Assembly (NCBI RefSeq): GCF_002564025.1 | Contig: NZ_PDJH01000001.1 | Span: 124,001-188,000, forward strand | Length of the DNA stretch: 64,000 bases | Reading direction: 5' to 3' | From: Flavimobilis soli | Lineage (GTDB): Bacteria > Actinomycetota > Actinomycetes > Actinomycetales > Cellulomonadaceae | In this document: one piece after another, positions 8,690 through 16,943 of the stretch | Position numbering within the stretch: position 1 is the first letter of the stretch | How the letters are laid out: each line of letters starts with the position of its first letter | Notes under the pieces: generated by a model | Seen by the model: the letters and a program-made list of their open reading frames with translations, nothing else | Databases searched by the model: none | Told to the model about the DNA's origin: nothing | Translations under genes and position numbers: made by a program

Positions 8690-9700
8690 GTGTACCACCT
8701 GCTGTTCGAGAAGTTCTTCACCCGGCTGGACCCCGAGACGGCGCACCATCTCGCGTACGGCTGGATCCGGGCGGCGGGCCGGACGCCGGTACTGCGCGAC
8801 GTCGTCGGCGCGGCGCTGCGCGCGCCGGGGCAGGTGCGTGCCTTCGGGCGCACGCTGCCCGGGCCGCTCGGTCTCGCCGGTGGCTTCGACAAGGACGCGC
8901 GTGCGGTCGCGGGCCTGACGATGCTCGGGTTCGCGTTCGTCGAGGTCGGCACGATCACCGCGTACCCGCAGCCTGGCAACGAGCAGCCGCGTCTGTGGCG
9001 CCACCTCGACCAGCGCGCCCTGCGCAACCGCATGGGCTTCAACAACGCCGGCGCGACCGTCGCGGCCGAGGAGCTGCGCAAGCTGCGCTCCCGCTCGTGG
9101 GGGCGTCGCGCCGTCGTCGGCGTGAACATCGGCAAGACGAAGGTGACCCCTGCCGAGGACGCGGCCGCGGACTACGCGCTCAGCGCGTCGCAGCTCGCGC
9201 GCTACGCGGACTACCTCGTCGTCAACGTCTCCTCGCCCAACACGCCCGGCCTGCGCGACCTGCAGTCCGTCGACTCTCTGCGCCCGATCCTCGTCGCCGT
9301 CCGCGAGGCCGCGGACGAGTCCGTGCCTGAGCGGCACGTGCCGCTGCTCGTGAAGATCGCTCCCGACCTCGCGGACGAGGACGTCGACGCGGTGGCCGAC
9401 CTCGTGGCCGAGCTCGGCCTGGACGGGGTCGTCGCCGTCAACACGACGATCGCGCACGACCTCGGTCCTGGCGGCCTCTCCGGCCCGCCGGAGCTCGAGC
9501 GCGGCGTCGAGGTCGTCGCCCGCCTGCGGTCGCGGCTCGGCGGCGGACCGACCATCATCGGCGTCGGCGGCATCTCGTGCCCGCAGGACGCGCAGCGCTA
9601 CCTCGCGGCGGGCGCGGACCTGCTGCAGGCCTACACGGCGCTCATCTACCACGGCCCGTTCTGGGCGTCGCGCGTCAACAAGGTCCTGAGCGCACGGTGA
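8690..9700 (+). CDS. pyrD: Dihydroorotate dehydrogenase, quinone-dependent (class 2)
   Basis: Oxidises dihydroorotate to orotate in pyrimidine synthesis, passing electrons through FMN to membrane quinone. The N-terminal amphipathic extension (YHLLFEKFFTRLDPETAHHL) is the membrane-contact element of class 2 enzymes. FMN/substrate motifs include LAGGFDKDA, GFNNAG and NVSSPNTPGLRDLQ, which carries the catalytic serine, and the C-terminal GVGGI. Length is 336 residues. GTG start with a GAGGAG-type site. Its stop overlaps the next GTG by 4 bases. Confidence 0.95.
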   Translation: MYHLLFEKFFTRLDPETAHHLAYGWIRAAGRTPVLRDVVGAALRAPGQVRAFGRTLPGPLGLAGGFDKDARAVAGLTMLGFAFVEVGTITAYPQPGNEQPRLWRHLDQRALRNRMGFNNAGATVAAEELRKLRSRSWGRRAVVGVNIGKTKVTPAEDAAADYALSASQLARYADYLVVNVSSPNTPGLRDLQSVDSLRPILVAVREAADESVPERHVPLLVKIAPDLADEDVDAVADLVAELGLDGVVAVNTTIAHDLGPGGLSGPPELERGVEVVARLRSRLGGGPTIIGVGGISCPQDAQRYLAAGADLLQAYTALIYHGPFWASRVNKVLSAR

Positions 9701-9921
9701 CCGTCGTCGCCTGGACGTGGACCTGGCTCGACGCGCGCGGCGTCGTCGTCGAGCATCCGCTCAGCCCTGCGTTCACCTCACGGTTCGACGCCGAGACGTG
9801 GCTCGGGCAGGTGTGGCGCGAGCGAGCTGCTGAGGGGATCGGGGCCGCGCGCCTCGAACGTGGGGACGGCGCGCGTGTACCGGCCGCCCTCGTGGACCTG
9901 ACCGTCGCGTCCCGAGGCTGA
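9697..9921 (+). CDS. Hypothetical protein, 74 residues
   Basis: Small acidic/aromatic protein starting VTVVAWTWTWLDARG, with FDAETWLGQVWRERAAEGI in the middle. The GTG start lies in a 4-base overlap with the pyrD stop, which argues for translational coupling. No family is recognised. Codon use matches its neighbours. Confidence 0.7.
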   Translation: MTVVAWTWTWLDARGVVVEHPLSPAFTSRFDAETWLGQVWRERAAEGIGAARLERGDGARVPAALVDLTVASRG

Positions 9922-10003
9922 GGTACACGCGGCGACTGGCGCGCCGCGCGCCCGCCCGAGGAGGGCGAGCCGCCCGGACGACGTCAGGCACGGCGTGAGA
10001 CGA

Positions 10004-10038
10004 CGACAGGCACCGTCCCCGCGGGACGATGCCTGTCG
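10004..10038. terminator. Hairpin between convergent genes
   Basis: A 15-bp stem with one mismatch and a CCGCG loop lies between the pyrD operon and the DUF3043 gene on the opposite strand. Confidence 0.65.
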
Positions 10039-10057
10039 GATGCGTGGCTGCCGTCCG

Positions 10058-10663
10058 TCAGGACGGGTACTCGCCGTGCCGGACCATCGGCTTCGGGAGA
10101 CGCGCGCGACGGATCTGGAAGGCTCGCGCGACGGCGTACCAGCGCAGCGGCTTGAGCGTGATGTTCTCGCCGAACTTCGCCTTGAGCGCCTTCTTCAGGC
10201 GGCGCCACATGAGGAAGCCGTCGAGGATCGTCACGAGGACGACCGCGTACAGCGCGAGCGTCGTGAACGCGATCAGCTGCGGGTTCGCGGTGTTGCCGAC
10301 GACCATGATGATCACCATCATCGCGAGCGCGACGAACAGGAACAGCTCGCCGAGGTTCCAGCGCGCGTCGACGAAGTCGCGCACGAAGCGACGCTCGGGA
10401 CCCTTGTCGCGCGGCGGGAGGTTGCGCTCGTCGCCGGTCTGCAGCGCCTTGTACTCGAGGTCGCGCTGGGCGCGCATCGCCGCGCGCTCGGCGCGGGCCG
10501 CGGCCTTGCGGTCTCCGGGTACGAGAGGGACGCGGTTCGCGGCCTCACGGTCGCGACGCTTGGGCGTCGGGCCGGTCTTCTTGCCGTTCACCGGGGCCGA
10601 GTGGTCGAGCTCGGGGGCAGGCTCGGCTGCCTGCGGCTCCTGACGGGTCTTCTTCGAGAACAC
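10058..10663 (-). CDS. DUF3043 membrane protein
   Basis: The 201-residue protein matches the actinobacterial DUF3043 pattern. A charged N-terminal half contains TPKRRDREAANRVPL and the conserved RNLPPRDKGPERRFVRDFVDAR. Two membrane helices follow (about residues 109-126 and 130-150), then a basic cytoplasmic tail. The function of the family is unknown. GTG start at 10663. It stands alone on the minus strand between two convergent or spaced neighbours. Confidence 0.85.
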   Translation of the reverse strand: MFSKKTRQEPQAAEPAPELDHSAPVNGKKTGPTPKRRDREAANRVPLVPGDRKAAARAERAAMRAQRDLEYKALQTGDERNLPPRDKGPERRFVRDFVDARWNLGELFLFVALAMMVIIMVVGNTANPQLIAFTTLALYAVVLVTILDGFLMWRRLKKALKAKFGENITLKPLRWYAVARAFQIRRARLPKPMVRHGEYPS

Positions 10664-10727
10664 GGTCCCAGGGTAGTCGAAGCGAGGTGTCGTCCTGCGC
10701 CGCTCGCCGCCCTCCGGGCGGGGCGCC

Positions 10728-11258
10728 TCAGCGCGGGCGGAAGGCGACGTCGAACGCCTGGGCCCACGCGGCGACGTCGACGGGGAGCTCCGGGCTCTCG
10801 ACCGGGTGACCGGTGAGCTCGAGGATCTGCTCGGGGTGGAGTCGGTCGCCAGATGTGCTGAGGAAGCGTCCGGCGACGATCCCGCGCGCGATCTGCTCGC
10901 CGTCGCGCACGAAACGCTGCTCGAGGTACGCGCACCGCGCGTCCCACCCGAGGACGCGGCTGCGGACCTCGAAGCGCTGACCGAGCGTGAGCGAACGCTT
11001 GTAGGTCATGGTCGACGCGGCGACGACCGGGTACCAGCCGCGCTCCATCAGGGCGCGCTGGATGCCCATGTCGGCGATGAGGTTGATCCTCGCGACGTCC
11101 ATCATCTGCAGGTACACGCCGTTGTTGACGTGCCGGTACAGGTCGAGGTCACCGGGGTGCACGCGCATGCGCGTCACCGACTCGTCGAGCGGCGCCATCC
11201 CGGGGACGGGCTTCCGGGGGAAGCGGGTGGCGTACGCGAGCTGGATCGTCCGGGTCAT
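10728..11258 (-). CDS. Hotdog-fold acyl-CoA thioesterase family protein
   Basis: Resembles the 4-hydroxybenzoyl-CoA thioesterase/THEM6-like branch of the hotdog superfamily. The segment DLDLYRHVNNGVYLQMMDVAR matches the family site (D-x-D-x-x-x-HVNN), followed by a second-strand MTYKRSLTLGQRFEVRSRV. The 176 residues include a C-terminal extension (PEQILELTGHPVESPELP). It probably hydrolyses an acyl-CoA, but the substrate cannot be told. It reads toward DUF3043 with a 64-base gap and may be co-transcribed. Confidence 0.8.
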   Translation of the reverse strand: MTRTIQLAYATRFPRKPVPGMAPLDESVTRMRVHPGDLDLYRHVNNGVYLQMMDVARINLIADMGIQRALMERGWYPVVAASTMTYKRSLTLGQRFEVRSRVLGWDARCAYLEQRFVRDGEQIARGIVAGRFLSTSGDRLHPEQILELTGHPVESPELPVDVAAWAQAFDVAFRPR

Positions 11259-11322
11259 GCGACGCAGGATAACCCGAACCGGCGGTACCGGGTATCGACA
11301 GCGCCGCGAAGGAGCGCCGGGC

Positions 11323-12534
11323 TCAGTGGCCGGGGAGCGCGAGCATCTGGTCGAGTGCCACGCGCGCCCAGTACGCGTCGTCGCTGTCGACCACGATCTG
11401 GTTGACGACCTTGCCCGCGACGAGCGACTCGAGCGCCCACACGAGGTGCGGCAGGTCGATGCGGTTCATCGTCGAGCAGAAGCACACCGTCGAGTCGAGG
11501 TAGTGCACGTTCTTGTCCGGGTGCGCGGCCGCGAGACGGCGCACGAGGTTGAGCTCGGTGCCGATCGCCCACGACGAGCCCGGCTCGGCGGCGTCGAGCG
11601 CCTTGATGATGTACTCCGTCGAGCCGACCATGTCCGCGAGCTCGACGACCTCGTTCTTGCACTCCGGGTGCACGAGGACGTTGACCCCGGGGACCGCGGC
11701 ACGGATGTCGTGCACATTCTGCGGGGAGAAGCGCCCGTGCACCGAGCAGTGCCCGCGCCACAGGATCATGCGCGCCGCCACGAGCTGCTCGGGGGTGAGG
11801 CCGCCGCCCGGCTTGCGCGGGTCGTAGACGACGCAGTCCTCGGGCTTCATGCCGAGGTCGCGCAGCGCGGTGTTGCGGCCCAGGTGCTGGTCCGGCATGA
11901 AGAGGACCTTGCCGTCGCCCTCGACGCCGCCGACCTTGTCGAAGGCCCAGCGGAGCGCGACGTGAGCGTTCGACGACGTGCAGACCGTGCCCGCGCGGCG
12001 ACCGGTGAACGCCTTGATGGCTGCGGTCGAGTTCATGTAGGTCACGGGGACCGTGCGGTCCGCGATGCCGATCTCCTCGAGGACGTCCCACGCGTCCTCG
12101 ACCTGGTCGATCGTCGCCATGTCCGCCATCGAGCAACCGGCGGCGAGGTCGGGCAGGACGACCTGCTGCGCGTCCGACGTGAGGATGTCCGCGCTCTCGG
12201 CCATGAAGTGCACGCCGCAGAACACCACGTACTCGGCGTCGGGACGCGCCGCAGCCTCGCGCGCGAGCTTGAACGAGTCACCGGTGACGTCGGCGAAGTC
12301 GATGACCTCGTCACGCTGGTAGTGGTGCCCCAGGACGAAGACACGGTCGCCGAGGGCGGCGCGGGCGGCGCGCGCCCGCTCGACGAGGTTCGGGTCGCTC
12401 GCGGCAGGGAGCGCGCCCGTGCACTCGACGCCTCGCTCGGAGTCGAGGTCGACACCCTGTCCGAGCAGGAGCAGGGCACCGCTCGGGGCGGGCTCGTTGA
12501 ACGCGGGGGCGCTGGGGATCGTCGGCGTGCTCAC
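11323..12534 (-). CDS. nadA: Quinolinate synthase
   Basis: Condenses iminoaspartate with dihydroxyacetone phosphate to give quinolinate for NAD synthesis; an oxygen-sensitive 4Fe-4S enzyme. The 403 residues show VLGHHYQRDEVIDFAD, VVFCGVHFMAE, the HPECKNEV segment and CFCSTMNRIDLPHL near the C-terminus, supplying the cluster cysteines. No nadB or nadC is adjacent, so it stands apart from the usual nadABC operon. The GTG start at 12534 is preceded at 7 bases by a GACAAT box and only a very close GGAG, suggesting a leaderless or nearly leaderless transcript. Confidence 0.95.
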   Translation of the reverse strand: MSTPTIPSAPAFNEPAPSGALLLLGQGVDLDSERGVECTGALPAASDPNLVERARAARAALGDRVFVLGHHYQRDEVIDFADVTGDSFKLAREAAARPDAEYVVFCGVHFMAESADILTSDAQQVVLPDLAAGCSMADMATIDQVEDAWDVLEEIGIADRTVPVTYMNSTAAIKAFTGRRAGTVCTSSNAHVALRWAFDKVGGVEGDGKVLFMPDQHLGRNTALRDLGMKPEDCVVYDPRKPGGGLTPEQLVAARMILWRGHCSVHGRFSPQNVHDIRAAVPGVNVLVHPECKNEVVELADMVGSTEYIIKALDAAEPGSSWAIGTELNLVRRLAAAHPDKNVHYLDSTVCFCSTMNRIDLPHLVWALESLVAGKVVNQIVVDSDDAYWARVALDQMLALPGH

Positions 12535-12602
12535 GCTCCGAATTGTCCCACAACCGGTCGGGTCCGAGCAGGCCCCCTGTCCTGCGGTGGCACCATGTGG
12601 GC

Positions 12603-13796
12603 ATGCAGGTTCTCGTGATCCCCTCGACCGCCTGGCCCGCGTCGGCCGGGACCACGGGCGCCCAGGCCGCCAACGCCGTCGCGCAGCAGGTCGCCCGGGC
12701 CTGGTCCCACGCGGTGCCGAGCGCCGACGTGCAGCCGGTCCTGCTGAGCGACGGCTCCGCAGGGTTCGCCGAGACGGCGCGCAGCCACCTCGCCGAGCCG
12801 ACCGCCGACGACGCCGCGCTGTTCCTCGAGACGGCCGCGGTCGCGGCGGGGGAGACGGTCGCGGCTCGCAGCCGCGCGTCGGACGCGTCCGCCGACGCCG
12901 TCGCCGAGCACGGTTCGTCCGCGCCCGTCGGCGAGCTGCTCGTTGCCGCGCTCGAGACGAGCGCCCGCACGATCGTCCTCGGCGCAGGCGACGCCCTCGG
13001 TGGCGACACCGCGTGGGCCGACGGCGGCGCCGGCATGCTCGCGACCCTCGCCGAGCGTCTCGGCGTGCCTGGAGGTTCCGCCCGCCTCACCGGGGGAGCG
13101 GGAGCCCTCGCGGGGGTCGACGCGTCCGACCTGCCCGACCTCCTCGCCGTGCGCCGCGCCCTCGCCGGTCGCGACGTCGTCGTCGCGCAGCGCGGCGACC
13201 GGACGCTCCTCGGCCTCGGCGGCCTCGCCGCCGGCCTGTCCCGCCACGGAGTCTCCGCCGCGACCACCCAGCGGCTCGAGCGCAGCCTCGGCGACCTCGC
13301 GCTCGCCGTCGGGCGCGCCCGCTCCGGTTCGCTCGTCGGTCGCGAGCTGCTCGGGGCCTCCGTCGACGTCGCCACGACGTCGCCCGACCACCTCGCGCGC
13401 TCCCTCGCCTCGACGGCAGGGGCAGCCGCCGGGGGCGGTGTCGCATTCATGCTGGCTGCGCTCGGCGCGCGCGTGCAGCGCGCGATCGACGTCGTCGCCG
13501 ACCTCGCGCACCTGCGCGAGAAGGTCGCGGCGAGCGACCTCGTCGTCGTCGTCGCGCCCGCGATCGACGCGGCCGAGGTGCACGACGGGGTCCTGCCGAC
13601 CGTCGCGCAGGTTGCGCTCGACCATGCCGTCCCCGTCGCCGCGCTCGTCGGTGGCAGCGAGGCAGGGCGGCGCGAGTGGTCCGCGATCGGCGTCGCGGGC
13701 GTCCACGAGACCGGGCGCGAGGACGTCGCCTGGTGGACGCACGGTGACGAGGTCGCCGAGCGCGTCGGTCGCGTCGCCCGGACGTGGGTGCTCTGA
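12603..13796 (+). CDS. Degenerate glycerate kinase-like protein
   Basis: The overall architecture follows the GarK/GlxK glycerate kinase family at 397 residues, including the mid-protein ARTIVLGAGDALGGDTAWADGG-type region and GLAAGLSRHG. Key motifs are altered: the N-terminal D-x-F-K-G-S-L is replaced by PSTAWPASAG, the DGGEGT loop reads DGSAGF, and the C-terminal TGEGR-type motif is absent, replaced by APAIDAAEVHDG. It may have lost kinase activity. Its position between nadA and erpA, close to ctaC, parallels Rv2205c-Rv2204c in M. tuberculosis. ATG at 12603 gives the family-like N-terminus. Confidence 0.75.
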   Translation: MQVLVIPSTAWPASAGTTGAQAANAVAQQVARAWSHAVPSADVQPVLLSDGSAGFAETARSHLAEPTADDAALFLETAAVAAGETVAARSRASDASADAVAEHGSSAPVGELLVAALETSARTIVLGAGDALGGDTAWADGGAGMLATLAERLGVPGGSARLTGGAGALAGVDASDLPDLLAVRRALAGRDVVVAQRGDRTLLGLGGLAAGLSRHGVSAATTQRLERSLGDLALAVGRARSGSLVGRELLGASVDVATTSPDHLARSLASTAGAAAGGGVAFMLAALGARVQRAIDVVADLAHLREKVAASDLVVVVAPAIDAAEVHDGVLPTVAQVALDHAVPVAALVGGSEAGRREWSAIGVAGVHETGREDVAWWTHGDEVAERVGRVARTWVL

Positions 13797-13859
13797 CCCG
13801 ACCTGTCCGCATACCGGTGGCGTTGCTCACCGATCCACCCGGCACGCGCAGGTCGCGCG

Positions 13860-13865
13860 TAGTCT
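13860..13865 (+). promoter_or_regulatory. Putative -10 box for erpA
   Basis: TAGTCT lies 72 bases before the erpA ATG. No clear -35 is visible. Confidence 0.35.
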
Positions 13866-13937
13866 GGTGGGAACAACCGGAAGGGCAGCCGTGTTGACCA
13901 TGTGCCCGCCCTTGCACCAGTGAATGCCGGAGACCTG

Positions 13938-14288
13938 ATGAGCGAGACCACTGAGACCACCACGCACGGCGTCGTGCTGACCGACGTCGCCGCCTCGAAG
14001 GTGCGCAGCCTTCTCGAGCAGGAGGGCCGCGACGACCTGCGTCTTCGGGTCGCCGTGCAGCCTGGCGGCTGCTCGGGGCTGATCTACCAGCTCTACTTCG
14101 ACGAGCGTCTGCTCGACGGCGACGCGACCCGCGACTTCGACGGTGTCGAGGTCGTCGTCGACAAGATGAGCGTCCCGTACCTCGAGGGCGCCACGATCGA
14201 CTTCGCCGACACGATCGAGAAGCAGGGCTTCACGATCGACAACCCCAACGCGGGCAGCTCCTGCGCCTGCGGGGACTCCTTCAGCTGA
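13938..14288 (+). CDS. erpA: Iron-sulfur cluster insertion protein (A-type carrier)
   Basis: A-type carrier that hands Fe-S clusters to target proteins. The 116 residues show the family fold LTDVAASKVRSLL...GGCSGLIYQLYFDE and the three ligand cysteines: one in GGCSG and two in the C-terminal SSCACGDSFS. The ATG at 13938 is chosen because the conserved domain begins 12 residues later and an upstream extension adds nothing family-like. Neighbouring nadA, qcrA and other Fe-S enzymes are plausible clients. HesB/IscA-family name is equivalent. Confidence 0.93.
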   Translation: MSETTETTTHGVVLTDVAASKVRSLLEQEGRDDLRLRVAVQPGGCSGLIYQLYFDERLLDGDATRDFDGVEVVVDKMSVPYLEGATIDFADTIEKQGFTIDNPNAGSSCACGDSFS

Positions 14289-14309
14289 GCCGCTGAACCC
14301 GCACGACGT

Positions 14310-14339
14310 CGAGGCCGGACCCTGAGGGGTCCGGCCTCG
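14310..14339. terminator. Hairpin terminator after erpA
   Basis: A perfect 13-bp stem with a TGAG loop, 21 bases past the erpA stop and before the end of the convergent tusA-like gene. Confidence 0.75.
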
Positions 14340-14427
14340 TCGCGTCTGCGGGGCTCCTCCGGGCCGCTCGGACCGTCGCGCAGATCCCCTGGCGGGCTCG
14401 TGGCCTGCGCTGCTGCAGGGGGTCCGC

Positions 14428-14655
14428 TCAGCGCAGCTCGACGACGATGCGGCGGTGGTCCCCGTGGTCCTCGTCCGCGACGGTGACGTGGCCGCGCATG
14501 CGTGCCCACGCGGGGACGTCGGTCGAGGCCGCGGGGTCGGTCGTGAGGACCGCGACCGTCGTCCCCGCCGGCAGCTCCTTGGCCGCCGCGGCGAGCCGGA
14601 TCACGGGCAACGGGCAGCGCAGGCCACGGGCGTCGACGTCGGGCGCCGCGGTCAC
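14428..14655 (-). CDS. TusA-family sulfur carrier protein
   Basis: The 75-residue protein has the TusA/SirA signature DARGLRCPLPVIRLA, where the Cys of CPxP carries persulfide sulfur. The GTG start overlaps the stop of the upstream NifS-like gene by 4 bases, so the two are translationally coupled and almost certainly work together. Coupling of a cysteine desulfurase with TusA is normal, but the partner here looks catalytically altered. Confidence 0.88.
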   Translation of the reverse strand: MTAAPDVDARGLRCPLPVIRLAAAAKELPAGTTVAVLTTDPAASTDVPAWARMRGHVTVADEDHGDHRRIVVELR

Positions 14656-15833
14656 AGGCCCTGCACCCCCAGCTGCTCGCGCACGCGGGCCACGCACCCG
14701 GGCAGGACGGCGAGGAAGCGGTCGACGTCGTCCCCCGTGACGCCTGGGTGCAGCGTGAGGCGCACGTTCCCGTGCGTCAGCACGCCCATCGCGCGCAGGA
14801 CGTGGCTCGGCTCGAGCGTGAGGGACGTGCACGCGCTCCCGGAACCGACCGCGAAGCCGTGCCGGTCGAGCTCGGTGAGGAGCGCCTCGCCATCGACGTA
14901 GAGGCACGAGAACGTCAGGACGTGGGGGAGCCGCGCATCGGGGTCACCGACGACCTCGACGTCGGGCACGAGCCGCGGCACCGCGGTCCGCAGGCGGTCG
15001 ACGAGAGCCGAGAGCCGGGCCGCCGTCTCCTCCCGTGCGGCCACGACCGCCTTGAGCGCCACGGCGGCCGCGAACGCGCTCGCGACGTTGACGCCCCCCG
15101 GAGCCCACGGGTCGGCGTCCTCCGGCCCGACCTGCGCGACGCGCACACCGCGCCGCACGACGAGCAAGCCGATGCCGCGGGGAGCTCCCCAGTCGGCCGG
15201 GTCAGCGGCGAGCACGTCCCACGACGACGGCACGTCCGCGTGCCCGAGCGTCGCGCCGGCGTCGACCAGGAGCGGCACGCGTGCGGCACGTGCCGCTTCG
15301 TGCACCTCGGCGAGCGGCTGCAGCGTGCCGACCTCGCCGTTCGCGTGCTGCAGGCACGCGAGGCCGACGCCCGGCTGCGCGACGGCGTCGGCCATCGCGG
15401 CGGCGTCGACACGCCCGAGCCGGTCGACGGGGACGAGCGTCACGCCGTCGTCACCCGCGACGTGGCTCGCGGCCGCGAGGACCGCGGCACGCTCGACCGC
15501 CGACGCGACGACGCCGCGCCCGACCCGACGACGGGCGGGCGCGACCGCAGCGACCGCTGCGTGCAGCGACGCGACGTGCGACGGCGTCAGGTGCACCTCT
15601 TCCGTGCGGGCGCCGACGAGCGACGCGAACGTCTCGCGGGCCGCGCCGAGGAGCGTCGCCGCCGTGCGCGCCTCGGAGTGCAGCCGCTCGGGGCTCGACC
15701 AACCCTCCGCGGACGCCTGGCGGAGCGCCTCGACTGCGAGCGGGTGGAGCGGCGCAGCGCCCCCGGCGTCGAGGTAGCACCGCCCCGCAGGGCGGCCACC
15801 GGAAGGAGCGTCAGGGATGGTCGGCTGGGTCAC
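14652..15833 (-). CDS. NifS/IscS-like class V aminotransferase-fold protein lacking the PLP lysine
   Basis: A 393-residue cysteine desulfurase homologue with retained fold markers: YLDAGGAAPLHP, HANGEVGTLQPLAE (Asn165), LLVDAGA (Asp191), GIGLLVVRRGVRV, and the catalytic-loop Cys335 in GSGSACTSLTLEPSHVLRAMG. An ungapped match to IscS places Asp214 where the PLP Schiff-base lysine should be (SGHKIYGPKGIG versus DPADWGAPRGIG). Arg115 replaces the PLP-stacking His and Ala194 the Gln of DAxQ. Lys261 is the only lysine in the whole protein. It may be a PLP-free persulfide carrier or scaffold for the coupled TusA. Ordinary cysteine desulfurase activity seems unlikely. Confidence 0.85.
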   Translation of the reverse strand: MTQPTIPDAPSGGRPAGRCYLDAGGAAPLHPLAVEALRQASAEGWSSPERLHSEARTAATLLGAARETFASLVGARTEEVHLTPSHVASLHAAVAAVAPARRRVGRGVVASAVERAAVLAAASHVAGDDGVTLVPVDRLGRVDAAAMADAVAQPGVGLACLQHANGEVGTLQPLAEVHEAARAARVPLLVDAGATLGHADVPSSWDVLAADPADWGAPRGIGLLVVRRGVRVAQVGPEDADPWAPGGVNVASAFAAAVALKAVVAAREETAARLSALVDRLRTAVPRLVPDVEVVGDPDARLPHVLTFSCLYVDGEALLTELDRHGFAVGSGSACTSLTLEPSHVLRAMGVLTHGNVRLTLHPGVTGDDVDRFLAVLPGCVARVREQLGVQGL

Positions 15834-15935
15834 ATCGCAACGCTAACCCGGCCCTGGAGCGCCCTTGGTGACAAATACCGGGCAACCGCCATGACCTCGG
15901 GCATCTTCCTGGGAGGAAGGTCCCGTCCGAGGCGC

Positions 15936-15941
15936 TAGGCT
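15936..15941 (+). promoter_or_regulatory. Putative -10 box for the ctaC operon
   Basis: TAGGCT lies 82 bases before the ctaC start. A short inverted repeat CTTCCTgggAGGAAG (15905-15919) sits over the expected -35 region. Confidence 0.35.
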
Positions 15942-16022
15942 CGGACTGTCGAGGACCAAGGTCCCAGTGCTGTGCCGTCCGCCGGGCGGCGCGGACCTGG
16001 GACGTGACGTGAAAGGCCTCCC

Positions 16023-16943
16023 TTGCACTCGCACACTTCACCCAGTCGTCAGCAGCGCGGCATCCTCCGGCGGCTGAGCGCTCCCGCGCTCGCCGCCACG
16101 GTCGTCCTGCTCGTCTCCGGCTGCTCCGAGGAGACCCAGCGCGGCTTCCTGCCCGGGTACTCGGACGGCCCCGTGACGAACCACACCGACCGCATCACGT
16201 CGCTGTGGGTCGGCTCGTGGATCACGCTCCTCCTGGTCGGTCTCATCACGTGGGGCCTCATGCTCTGGTGCGCGATCGCCTACCGGAAGCGGAAGAACGA
16301 CCACACGCTGCCGATCCAGACGCGCTACCACGTGCCGCTCGAGATGATGTACACGGTCATCCCGCTCGTCATGGTCGGCGTGTTCTTCTTCTACACGCAG
16401 CGCGACATGACGGAGATCCGTTCGCTCGACGCCGAGCCGGACGTGACGATCCAGGTCATCGGCAAGCAGTGGTCCTGGGACATCAACTACCTCGACGACG
16501 ACGTCCACCTCGACGGCCAGCACGCCAAGGACGTCTCGGCGCTCGGTGGCGACACGAGCCTCGACGGCCAGCCCGGCACCGACGTCTCCCTGCCGACGCT
16601 GTACCTCCCTGTCGGCGAGCAGGTCGAGCTGGTCCTCGACTCCCGCGACGTCATCCACTCGTTCTGGGTGCCCGCGTTCCTCGACAAGCTGGACATGATC
16701 CCCGGTCGTACGAACCACATGCAGCTCATCCCCGAGCGCATCGGCTACTACGCCGGCAAGTGCGCCGAGCTCTGCGGTGAGCACCACTCCGGGATGCTCT
16801 TCAACGTCGCCGTCGTGTCGCGTGCCGACTACGACGCGCACATGGACGAGCTGCGCGCCGCAGGCAAGACGGGCGCCCTCGGTCTCGACCTGAACCGGCA
16901 GCAGGACGCTGCCAACCTCACCCAGTCGGAGGAGCAGCACTGA
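16023..16943 (+). CDS. ctaC: Cytochrome c oxidase subunit II
   Basis: Carries the CuA centre that receives electrons from the cytochrome bcc complex. The 306-residue protein starts at TTG (AAAGG upstream) and has a lipoprotein-type signal with lipobox LVSGC, Cys34. Two membrane helices follow (about 61-82 and 107-127), then the periplasmic cupredoxin domain with [14 protein letters not shown] and the CuA ligands in [12 protein letters not shown]. Its stop overlaps the ctaD start by 1 base. First gene of ctaC-D-F. Confidence 0.96.
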   Translation: MHSHTSPSRQQRGILRRLSAPALAATVVLLVSGCSEETQRGFLPGYSDGPVTNHTDRITSLWVGSWITLLLVGLITWGLMLWCAIAYRKRKNDHTLPIQTRYHVPLEMMYTVIPLVMVGVFFFYTQRDMTEIRSLDAEPDVTIQVIGKQWSWDINYLDDDVHLDGQHAKDVSALGGDTSLDGQPGTDVSLPTLYLPVGEQVELVLDSRDVIHSFWVPAFLDKLDMIPGRTNHMQLIPERIGYYAGKCAELCGEHHSGMLFNVAVVSRADYDAHMDELRAAGKTGALGLDLNRQQDAANLTQSEEQH

